From the NCBI RefSeq assembly GCF_900095865.1, contig NZ_FMIZ01000006.1, positions 620,001 through 684,000 on the forward strand: a stretch of 64,000 nt of DNA. The letters are read 5' to 3'. Numbering within the stretch: position 1 is the stretch's first letter; each line of letters begins with the position of its first letter. A program made the translations under genes and the position numbers. Origin of the DNA: Massilioclostridium coli (GTDB lineage Bacteria; Bacillota; Clostridia; Oscillospirales; Ruminococcaceae). The notes below the pieces were generated by a model. The model made no database searches, was not told where the DNA came from, and worked only from the letters and a program-made list of their open reading frames with translations. Below, in pieces: positions 36,106 through 45,126 of the stretch.

Positions 36106-37188
36106 ATGAGAAGCAAACGCCAATTTTTACTTATTGCAGTTGCGATCCTGCTGGTTTTAACTGGATTAATGACTTGGCTTCTTCTATCCAGCCCAAAAGA
36201 ACAGTCGGCTTCTTCCACCGGTTCTACTGACACTTCCTTGATGATGCTACAAACAGATCAAGATGTTTCCTCGATAGATATTTCCAATCCTTCTGGCAGT
36301 TATTCCATCCTTCCTGCAGACGATACCACAGAGGAGGACCCCAAATGGAAGATTGATTCCCTCCAGGACGCACCCCAATACCAATCCAAATACAACGACC
36401 TTGTGGAAGTAATGAAAGAACTGGAAGCAGTACAAAAACTAGAGAATGTAGAAGAACTCTCTGTTTATGGTTTAGACCAGCCAACCAAAGGGACTGCACA
36501 CTATACAGATGGTACCACGAAAACAATTTTAGTGGGGAATGCAGCACCAGGTGATTTAAACTACTATTGTAAGCTGGAAGATCAGGACGATATCTATTTA
36601 GTTTCTGGTACTACAGCAGAAAAATTTTTACGTAACACCTTAGACTATGTAGATTTAAGTTTAACCAGTACAGTGGAAACCACCACCTATACTACATCTT
36701 CTTCAGAGGATACTAGTTCTTCCACAACAAGTTCTACTCTTAATATTTCCAATATTACAATCCAGAGGAAAGACCTTGCTTCTCCTGTTGTATTTACCAA
36801 CCAGGATAATCAGCTTGTCCAAAATGGGGAACCAGTGGATGACGTCCTTTCCAGTCAATTGGAATCCGCGATTTCCAGCATTACCGCTTCCAGTACAGTG
36901 GCAGTGTCCTCAACCTCTGCCCAACGATCTGAATATGGTTTTGACGACCCGAAAGCAACTGTTTCCTATACCGTAAGTGGAACAACTTATTCCTTTACGA
37001 TCGGAAATGGCTTAACGGAAGCAGAGTTGCCAGAACAGGAAACCGATGAAGATTCCCATTCCAGCAGCAATACCAGCTCTTCCTCGATTACTCCAATTAA
37101 AGCCTATTATGTAATGATGGAAGGCAGGGACGTTGTTTATATCGTAAGTAAAGATTCTCTCCCTTGGTTGACAATGGATTTGCAATAA
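36106..37188 (+). CDS. DUF4340 domain protein, Gld-like ABC operon
   Basis: 360 residues: one N-terminal TM helix (about 7-27), a Ser/Thr-rich segment, then a DUF4340 extracytoplasmic domain with two related halves (VYGLDQPTKGTAHYTDGTTKTILVGN and later YGFDDPKATVSYTVSGTTYSFTIGN). Ser-rich linkers separate the halves. DUF4340 proteins regularly close operons with GldG-like genes, as here, so it is likely the outermost component of the same complex. Four bases after the GldG-like stop; followed by a terminator. Confidence 0.85.
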   Translation: MRSKRQFLLIAVAILLVLTGLMTWLLLSSPKEQSASSTGSTDTSLMMLQTDQDVSSIDISNPSGSYSILPADDTTEEDPKWKIDSLQDAPQYQSKYNDLVEVMKELEAVQKLENVEELSVYGLDQPTKGTAHYTDGTTKTILVGNAAPGDLNYYCKLEDQDDIYLVSGTTAEKFLRNTLDYVDLSLTSTVETTTYTTSSSEDTSSSTTSSTLNISNITIQRKDLASPVVFTNQDNQLVQNGEPVDDVLSSQLESAISSITASSTVAVSSTSAQRSEYGFDDPKATVSYTVSGTTYSFTIGNGLTEAELPEQETDEDSHSSSNTSSSSITPIKAYYVMMEGRDVVYIVSKDSLPWLTMDLQ

Positions 37189-37199
37189 AAAGTGAACAT

Positions 37200-37235
37200 T
37201 AAAAACGGTATCGTTTCAAACGATGCCGTTTTTAT
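37200..37235 (+). terminator. terminator of the Gld-like ABC operon
   Basis: A stem of about 14 bp (AAAACGGTATCGTTT with AAACGATGCCGTTTT, one G-T) and a TTTTATTTTT tail. Confidence 0.9.
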
Positions 37236-37298
37236 TTTTGCAAAATGCAGTAATTTATTATATGATACTAACAATCATAAAAGAAAGGGCGATTAGTA

Positions 37299-37885
37299 AT
37301 GAATGTGCTATTACCAGAGATAGAAACTGAACGGCTTATCTTACGGAAATTTACGCAAAACGACCTGGAACCCCTATTCCTTATCTTAAGTGACAAACTA
37401 ACACTTATCTTCCATGGTTTCCTGTTCAAACAATAGAAGAAACACAAAGCTTTTTACAGCATTATCAAGAAGAATATCAGCAGACACTAGGGCATCAATA
37501 TGCGGTTTGTTTTAAAAAAGACAACCTGCCTATTGGATATGTCCATCTTAGCTATAACGACAGTTATGATCTTGGCTACGGTTTGCGGCATGATTTTTGG
37601 CGCATGGGTATTACAACAGAAGCTTGTCTTGCAATAATAGAACAATTGCGCAAAATAGGATTTTCCTATATCACTGCCACACACGACCGCAACAATCCGC
37701 GCAGTGGGGAAGTAATGAAAAAAATCGGTATGACATACCGGTATTCCTATGAAGAACAGTGGCAGCCAAAAGACAAGTTAGTGGTATTCCGTATGTACCA
37801 GCTCAATTTTGATGGGCAAAATAGTAGAGTTTATCAAAAATATTGGAACCAGTCTAAACAACATTTTATAGAATCCTTTTTGTAA
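37299..37885 (+). pseudogene. GNAT acetyltransferase with frameshift
   Basis: Two frames together encode a RimJ/RimL-like GNAT N-acetyltransferase. The first (from ATG 37299, RBS AAAGGGCGA) gives EIETERLILRKFTQNDLEPLF and stops at a TAG near 37435. The second, from about 37400, continues LPWFPVQTIEETQSFLQ, YGLRHDFWRMGITTEA (the acetyl-CoA loop region) and NPRSGEVMKKIGM. The junction lies at about 37390-37402; relative to homologues as remembered, roughly four bases look missing. Either a real inactivating indel or an assembly error. Total length ~195 codons, typical for the family. Confidence 0.85.
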
Positions 37886-38126
37886 AAACAGAAATTAGGT
37901 TTCCGTTTGCTTTTACATATCCACAGTTTTTGATTGGGCTTTGATTCCAAAAATGATTTCAAAAAAGTTACAAAATATTTATAGGCTGTCACTTTTTCCG
38001 CCAAAATAGCGCATACTATCACTAATCCTAGTCGTTCGTATATGTTGCTATTCACTAAATTAGCCCTTTCAATTTATATATTCTGCTACAAATTATGGAA
38101 TATCTTATAAAAATCGACATTCCGTC

Positions 38127-38155
38127 TTTACAAAATGCTAAAAACAAAGTATAAT
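38127..38155 (+). promoter_or_regulatory. promoter of the transglutaminase-like gene
   Basis: TTTACA (38127-38132), 17 bases, TATAAT (38150-38155), about 120 bases before the start codon. 37886-38126 shows no other gene. Confidence 0.7.
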
Positions 38156-38275
38156 TGTAATCAAATTGTAATAATTACTGTAGTGGTTTAGTTCCAGTTT
38201 TATTTTGTTTATTCACTATCTTTCTTTGTTCCACCAGTAAGTTACAAAAAATGATGATGGAGATAAAATGTTACG

Positions 38276-39364
38276 ATGAGACCTTCTGAAGCACATAAAA
38301 AAATAAAATTTCAGATTATGAGTATCCTATTAGTAAGTGCCTTTTCGGTAATGGCATGTAGTTTATGGATGATTAACACCCAAGCATTGGATACTGAACA
38401 GGCTAGTACTCAAGTGGCTTCTATTTTAGAACCAACCAAACAGCTTGCAAAAAAACTGGATAAAGAGTTGGCCACAAAAATAGAACAAATAAAACAGCAG
38501 GCAGCACAGGAAGCAGCAGAACAGCAGGCAGCGGAGCAGGCGGCTGCGGCACAAGCGGCAGCAGAGGCAGAAGCAGCCGCGCAACAGGCAGCGGCTCAAC
38601 AAGCTGCTGAACAACAGCAAGCAGCATTCCAATGGAATGAATCCCCTTATTCCGCTACGATGTATTTAACAGAAAACTGTAACCAAAGGGTGGAACCACG
38701 GGTATCTTCCGCTTCGAATGGTATTTTGAAAAAAGGTACTGCTGTTCAGGTAGTAGCTAAAACAGACCTGAACTTTATGAAACTGGAAAATGGCAATTTT
38801 ATTTCTGCTGATTATCTTACAGCTCAAGCACCTGTAGTCAGCAATACGCCATCTAGTGGTAGTTCCAGCGCAATTGGTTCTACTGGCTATACCCAATTAG
38901 ATAACTTAATTAATGGAATTTTTGCTCAAATCTTTACTCCAGGAATGAGCGACGCCGATAAAATTAAAGCTTGCTATAACTATTTAATCGACCATACTGA
39001 TTATGCGAGAGGGACACCAATGCCAGGTGGATTTGGCGATACTAGTGTAGAAGGAAGCAATAACTATGTTGCTTCTGCCGCATATGGTTGTTTAACAACA
39101 GGAAAAGGTTCCTGTAACCGTTATAGCGCTGCATTTATTGCCATGATGCGCTGCTTAGGATACCAAGCAAATTATATTATGGGACAAACCCATTACGCCA
39201 ATGGTTCAATGGACGACCACGTTTGGGCAGAAGTTATAATTGGTGGAACTCCATATATCTTTGATCCACAAGTAGAGGACAATATGCGTGCTCGTGGAGA
39301 AGGGGACGGATATTCCCGCTATTGGAAAACCTATAGCCAATTAGCTGGAAAATATGTAAAATAA
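38276..39364 (+). CDS. secreted transglutaminase-like protein with Ala/Gln coiled coil
   Basis: 362 residues. N-terminal signal or anchor helix (about 13-35), then a coiled coil of Ala, Gln and Glu (about 60-120) with near-repeating codons, an SH3-like domain (about 130-185, VEPRVSSASNGILKKGTAVQV), a Ser/Gly linker and a transglutaminase-like domain. The catalytic triad is visible: Cys in GKGSCNRYS, His in DDHVWAEV and Asp in YIFDPQVED. Such proteins act on the cell wall or on proteins outside. Weak GGAG site; own promoter and terminator. Confidence 0.85.
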   Translation: MRPSEAHKKIKFQIMSILLVSAFSVMACSLWMINTQALDTEQASTQVASILEPTKQLAKKLDKELATKIEQIKQQAAQEAAEQQAAEQAAAAQAAAEAEAAAQQAAAQQAAEQQQAAFQWNESPYSATMYLTENCNQRVEPRVSSASNGILKKGTAVQVVAKTDLNFMKLENGNFISADYLTAQAPVVSNTPSSGSSSAIGSTGYTQLDNLINGIFAQIFTPGMSDADKIKACYNYLIDHTDYARGTPMPGGFGDTSVEGSNNYVASAAYGCLTTGKGSCNRYSAAFIAMMRCLGYQANYIMGQTHYANGSMDDHVWAEVIIGGTPYIFDPQVEDNMRARGEGDGYSRYWKTYSQLAGKYVK

Positions 39365-39392
39365 TCGCTTCCAATAAAATTTAAAATAGTTA

Positions 39393-39428
39393 GACAGGTA
39401 CAGTAAAATTACTGTACCTGTCTTTTAT
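39393..39428 (+). terminator. terminator of the transglutaminase-like gene
   Basis: A perfect 14-bp inverted repeat (GACAGGTACAGTAA/TTACTGTACCTGTC) followed by TTTTATAAT. Confidence 0.9.
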
Positions 39429-39604
39429 AATATAAAATTTCTGCTAGTACCGTGGTAGTTAATGATAAAAATTTATGTAGTATTAATTATGGCAGTTGCT
39501 TCTACTTAGTAAGGTTATCCTTTTAAGAATAAATCTTCTTAATGAAAAATGGATGAATTGTTGTTTTCTGTTGATAAATGATATGATTTTCAAACTCAAT
39601 ATAG

Positions 39605-39742
39605 GATAAAATTTACCCTACATTTGTATCAGATGGTAAGGAAAAATATAGACCTTACAGTGGTACCATCCCATATTATGTTTTATATGAGGTATTAACA
39701 CAATACTTGTATTCTCTTGATTTAGATTATCAATTTTATTGA
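39605..39742 (+). pseudogene. possible C-terminal gene remnant
   Basis: A 45-codon frame with no start reads as protein-like sequence (FVSDGKEKYRPYSGT, then a hydrophobic/aromatic helix YYVLYEVLTQYLYSLD) ending in TGA. A stop precedes it and no ribosome binding site is present. The rest of 39429-40080 is AT-rich and shows nothing I can name. Confidence 0.3.
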
Positions 39743-40080
39743 TAGGAATATTTTTTCAACAAAACCATTTCTTTGATATTATCCACCTTGTTTCAACAAT
39801 AAAAGATTCGTTTTTATTCTACATAACTATCTGAATTTCCGTTTTATTTTCAACAAACATTTCTGCTTTCGTTGAAAACCAATTTTCAAACAAATCGATT
39901 ACTTTTCTTATTTTTCCTTTTTATAAAATTTAGAATAACCCGTAATCATCAAAATAGATATAAAAAAGGATACTATCAGATTGGAGCGTTTTTTCTGTTC
40001 TATGGTTCACCTGTTTTGTTTTCTTATTCAAATTCCATTTTAATATATCTTATTCCCATTAAAACATCTATATAGCAAAA

Positions 40081-40111
40081 ATCAATTGCGGATTATTATA
40101 CCGCAATTGAT
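40081..40111 (-). terminator. terminator of the surface-protein operon
   Basis: A perfect 11-bp stem ATCAATTGCGG/CCGCAATTGAT, followed on the minus strand by TTTTTG-like sequence, just after the last gene. Confidence 0.8.
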
Positions 40112-40116
40112 TTTAT

Positions 40117-40368
40117 TTAGACATTAAATTTTAAATTTTGGAAAAACAATAGGGATACTGTCCCCGATATAGCCATGATGGCCAATGCAACAGCAATCTC
40201 CTGATCCCTTGTATTAGGGGAAGGCTCTACCGGAAGATTCTCATTTTCTTGCGGTAAAGAAAAATATAGCTTGGTTTGTGGAACTTCAGCCGCTTTTATA
40301 GACACAGCACCTGCAAAAACACTTACCATAAGACTGATAAGCAGCGTGATACAAATCCGCTTAAGCAA
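40117..40368 (-). CDS. small surface protein with sorting-signal-like end
   Basis: 83 residues. Signal peptide (residues 1-26, ending IKAA), a short mature part, then PSPNTRDQ followed by a hydrophobic helix (about 57-77). The layout mimics a sortase signal (motif, hydrophobic span, tail), but SPNTRD is a departure from SPKTGD/NPQTG-like motifs and the positively charged tail is weak (FQNLKFNV). Overlaps the end of the 174-residue gene by 8 bases. Last of three co-oriented genes. No sortase is encoded nearby. Function unknown. Confidence 0.7.
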   Translation of the reverse strand: MLKRICITLLISLMVSVFAGAVSIKAAEVPQTKLYFSLPQENENLPVEPSPNTRDQEIAVALAIMAISGTVSLLFFQNLKFNV

Positions 40369-40885
40369 GGTCTACCAACTCAATTCCATAAGTAATACTA
40401 CCAGTGTAAGTAACGCCTTTTTTAATGGAAGAACTTCCAGTTAAAATAGGGGTTGCTGTTAGGGTTGCTGTTCCATCTTGTGTAAAGGAAGCTACTTCTA
40501 CTCCAACCACTTCATCTTTTTGCCCAGTTGTTTCAATGACAGTACCATCTTCTTTTGTAAAAGTGTAACGAAGGGTAGCGTTACTTCCGGTTTCGGTTTT
40601 ACCCTGTAATGTCATTTGATTGCGGAATTGATCAGTCCCTGCAATAGTTACGGAAATTTTTTGGTTATCCAGGTTTGCAACATCTTCCGCTATAATATCA
40701 AAAGCGGTACCCTGTTCTTCCATTGTCAAGGTTTCAGGGATTGTTACCGTATAAGTTGGATCATTTTTGTATTCAAATGTGATTGCGGTAGATGGAGCCT
40801 CTCTTTCCTCTGGTGCAGCAAATGCTGTTGTTGCCATAGGGATAGAAATTGCAAAGGTTAATAATACAGCTACCATTTTTTTCAT
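40361..40885 (-). CDS. secreted single-domain beta protein
   Basis: 174 residues: signal peptide (residues 1-23, cleavage after AFA), then one beta-sandwich-like domain with YTVTIPETLTMEEQGTA, NQKISVTIAGTDQF and the closing YTGSITYGIELV. This pattern recurs in extracellular Firmicute proteins with a VTIP ... GTYTGSITF frame, of unknown role and some similarity to WxL/pilin-like modules. No anchor of its own. Middle gene of the three-gene run; start has AGGAGG. Confidence 0.75.
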   Translation of the reverse strand: MKKMVAVLLTFAISIPMATTAFAAPEEREAPSTAITFEYKNDPTYTVTIPETLTMEEQGTAFDIIAEDVANLDNQKISVTIAGTDQFRNQMTLQGKTETGSNATLRYTFTKEDGTVIETTGQKDEVVGVEVASFTQDGTATLTATPILTGSSSIKKGVTYTGSITYGIELVDLA

Positions 40886-40946
40886 TTTAATTTCCTCCTA
40901 AATGTAAAGTAAAATATATAGCAACGCTTATGCGTGTACTCAAAAT

Positions 40947-41429
40947 TTACTGTACTACCAAAGTAGTTTTGACATCCCCACTATTCAGGGAATTTCCATC
41001 TTGGTCATATGCTTTCACTAAAATGTGCATTTTATAATTCCCAGCGGTAAACGGATTTTTTAAACTGATTTCAGTTACCGCTTTGCCTGGTTCCACCAGT
41101 CCAGTCTGATAAAAAGGCTCATCTCCTTCAATGGACAGTTCAAATACAAAATTACAGGTATTCTCCTCAGGATTGTATAAGGTGATTGGTACATCTTTTT
41201 CCCCAGCGGCAAAACAAATTGTCCCATATCCAGGAATTTGTATCCCTTGTTCTTCTGTTGTCTGAATAGAGGTAGTTGGTTCCCATGCAGAGGCGTTGGA
41301 ATCCAACTGTAACCCTGATTGGCTTTGCCTCAAAATTGGGACGGCAATACAAACACCAACGATGAGAAGAACTATTATTATGATTAAAATCCATCTCCAT
41401 TTATTTTTGCTCAACTTACGCCACCCCAT
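40947..41429 (-). CDS. membrane-anchored extracytoplasmic beta-domain protein
   Basis: 160 residues: basic N terminus, TM helix (about 12-32), Ser/Thr-rich linker, then a small beta domain beginning IQIPGYGTICF with VPITLYNPEENTCNFVFEL and PGKAVTEISLK. Probably a membrane-tethered surface protein. First of three minus-strand genes (41429 to 40117); the gap to the next is 61 bases. Not recognised by family name, but the three look like a small dedicated cell-surface unit. Confidence 0.75.
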   Translation of the reverse strand: MGWRKLSKNKWRWILIIIIVLLIVGVCIAVPILRQSQSGLQLDSNASAWEPTTSIQTTEEQGIQIPGYGTICFAAGEKDVPITLYNPEENTCNFVFELSIEGDEPFYQTGLVEPGKAVTEISLKNPFTAGNYKMHILVKAYDQDGNSLNSGDVKTTLVVQ

Positions 41430-41520
41430 TTTGATTGATTGTTTTTATAATACAGTTTGTTTGTAAAATCTGTTATCATCTGGAAGTAAAATCCAATTTT
41501 TTTAATTCTATTGCAAGTAA

Positions 41521-41556
41521 AAAAATCCTCAGTATCTTTTACAATACTGAGGATTT
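41521..41556 (-). terminator. groEL terminator
   Basis: A perfect 14-bp stem (41521-41534 with 41543-41556), followed on the minus strand by TTTTTTTAC. About 25 bases after the groEL stop. Confidence 0.9.
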
Positions 41557-41582
41557 TCATCCATTATATTCTGATCAGGGAA

Positions 41583-43226
<1,644 letters not shown>

Positions 43227-43234
43227 CTAATTGA

Positions 43235-43531
<297 letters not shown>

Positions 43532-43550
43532 CTAAAGAAATGATTTTGTT

Positions 43551-43577
43551 TTAGCACTCTTTCTATTTGAGTGCTAA
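43551..43577 (-). promoter_or_regulatory. CIRCE operator (HrcA binding site)
   Basis: Perfect TTAGCACTC-N9-GAGTGCTAA (43551-43559, 43569-43577), between the groES promoter and start. HrcA represses groES-groEL here until heat shock. hrcA itself is not in the window. Confidence 0.97.
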
Positions 43578-43588
43578 ATCTATTATTT

Positions 43589-43616
43589 ATTTTACTGATT
43601 ATTTATGAAAAATCAA
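43589..43616 (-). promoter_or_regulatory. groES promoter
   Basis: Minus strand: TTGATT (43611-43616), 16 bases, TAAAAT (43589-43594), just upstream of CIRCE. Confidence 0.65.
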
Positions 43617-43868
43617 GCAAAAAATGATGAACAAAATATTTTTAGCAAAATAGATGATTTGTCCTATATTTATCCCTTATATTTATATGTTATATACAAA
43701 TATTTCCTTGTGTTTTCAGCAAATATTGCAAAAGAATTGTGGTAAACTATCCCTATTGCCCTACGAAAAGATTCGGTTATATCGAATTAGCACTCTTTTT
43801 TATCCAATTTTTCATAGTATAAGGGTAAGGTGCAATTGATTGTAAGCAAAGATAGGAGGTGACGCGTC

Positions 43869-44036
43869 GTGAATACCAAACAGGTAAGACAATATCCCGT
43901 ACCGCCATTTCACCAACCAAAAACTGTGGAACAAAAGCAAAATCCACAAATGAGTTTGGAACAATGGCGCAACGTACCCGGGGATATTGATGATTTTATT
44001 TTCTGCCAACAGGAATTCCATAAAAGCGAGAAATAA
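43869..44036 (+). CDS. 55-residue protein with strong ribosome binding site
   Basis: A GTG start at 43869 follows AGGAGGTGA with an 8-base gap; the 55-codon frame runs to TAA at 44036, and a terminator follows within 20 bases. The peptide is Gln/Pro-rich at first (RQYPVPPFHQPKTVEQKQ), then SLEQWRNVPGDIDDFIFCQQ and a charged tail. No signal or membrane segment. Strong Shine-Dalgarno, clean stop and terminator argue for a real small protein; no family recognised. It lies divergent from groES. Confidence 0.65.
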   Translation: MNTKQVRQYPVPPFHQPKTVEQKQNPQMSLEQWRNVPGDIDDFIFCQQEFHKSEK

Positions 44037-44051
44037 TGAGTTTACATCCAA

Positions 44052-44090
44052 AAAGAAAGCCTTCCTAAATTCGTGGAAGGCTTTCTTTTT
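44052..44090 (+). terminator. terminator after the 55-residue protein
   Basis: A perfect 14-bp stem (44052-44065 with 44075-44088) ending in TTTTT. Confidence 0.9.
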
Positions 44091-44304
44091 ATAGAAATCT
44101 CTGTGATATCCATTTGATTTTACTTTAATAAAGCCCTATTGTCCTATCTTACAAATTGTAACCTGTTATTTTATCATAAATATGAATATTCATTTTTATC
44201 ACCATATGATATAATCATATTAAATTAAGGGGTTTATCTGGATTTATTGTTACTTTATCAAACCATAAGCGAAAGGAACCATGATAAAAAAGGAGATGGA
44301 TAAA

Positions 44305-44844
44305 ATGGATTTTCAATTTTATATTACCGAGGAAGATTATCTGGCATTTAACCAATATTCTCTGTTAAATAGTACAGCAGGAAAACGTTCATTATTAATT
44401 TATCGGTTATGTCTTCCAGCTATTTTTTTATTGCTGGTTTTATTTTCTATTATGATGGATGAGGATCTATGGTTTATTTTCGTTCAAATTATATTATCTA
44501 TTATTTTTTCTTTTCTTTTTATTTTATTTTCCAAACGCATACTGCTCAATTCGGTCAAAGGAACTGTTAAAAATTATAAAAAAGATGGAAAGCTGCCTTA
44601 TCCTGAAACAGGAAAAGTGATTTTTGGGGAAGAGGGAATCACGGAAATCACCACGGATATGGAAAATAGAAAGAATTATTCACAGATTGAGAAAGTTTGT
44701 GTCACCAGCAAAGGTCTTTATTTGTTTTTCAATTGTTCAGAGGCATGTATCCTTACAGATTCCTGTTTTTCAAGCCAGGAGGAGAAAGAACAGCTGCTAT
44801 CATTCCTACATAACAAAATAGATCCATCCCGCTTTTTCTATTAA
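44305..44844 (+). CDS. YcxB-like membrane protein
   Basis: 179 residues from ATG 44305, which has AAGGAG 9 bases upstream; in-frame ATGs at 44281 and 44296 are weaker. YcxB layout: short N-terminal strand region (DFQFYITEEDYLAFNQY), two TM helices (about 32-50 and 56-75), then a cytoplasmic PH-like beta domain (GKVIFGEEGITEITTDM ... SQIEKVCVTSKGLYLFF). Function is unknown in the family. A second protein with the same fold is encoded between gyrB and gyrA in this window. Confidence 0.82.
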   Translation: MDFQFYITEEDYLAFNQYSLLNSTAGKRSLLIYRLCLPAIFLLLVLFSIMMDEDLWFIFVQIILSIIFSFLFILFSKRILLNSVKGTVKNYKKDGKLPYPETGKVIFGEEGITEITTDMENRKNYSQIEKVCVTSKGLYLFFNCSEACILTDSCFSSQEEKEQLLSFLHNKIDPSRFFY

Positions 44845-45071
44845 TCGTTTCTTTCGTTAATACCACTAGTGGCTTACACAGTTCTTTTCTCAATAAGGAA
44901 TTGTAACATTTCACTAGGAAACGAATCAACTCAATATTATTTTATTATCAAAATTTTTTGTATGTATTTTATTTTTTTGCAAATTAAAATTTAATATTTT
45001 TCTTGCTGTTCCGTCCATTCTTTTTTTGATATAATTGGCTGATTATTTCTACATCAAAAGATACCATATAG

Positions 45072-45105
45072 AAAAAGGCTTCCGAATCATTCGGAAGCCT
45101 TTTTG
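45072..45105. terminator. bidirectional terminator
   Basis: A perfect stem of 14 bp (AAAAAGGCTTCCGA/TCGGAAGCCTTTTT) between the convergent YcxB-like and rhamnosidase genes. Nothing else is seen in 44845-45071. Confidence 0.9.
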
Positions 45106-45126
45106 TGTAGTTAAAAAATCTTAACC

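Noticed and set aside
38480-38620. Dense GCAGC-type repeats in the transglutaminase-like gene taken for a tandem repeat or CRISPR
   Set aside because: They are codons of an Ala/Gln/Glu coiled coil in frame, with no regular spacer-repeat periodicity. No CRISPR array is seen in the window.
39872-40075. 67-codon plus-strand frame rich in Phe and Ile
   Set aside because: Typical of AT-rich non-coding DNA; no ribosome binding site or homology recognised.
43787-43795. Second CIRCE-like half-site TTAGCACTC
   Set aside because: No matching GAGTGCTAA at the required spacing; a 9-base match is expected by chance in a region of this size. Mentioned only as context for the 55-residue gene.
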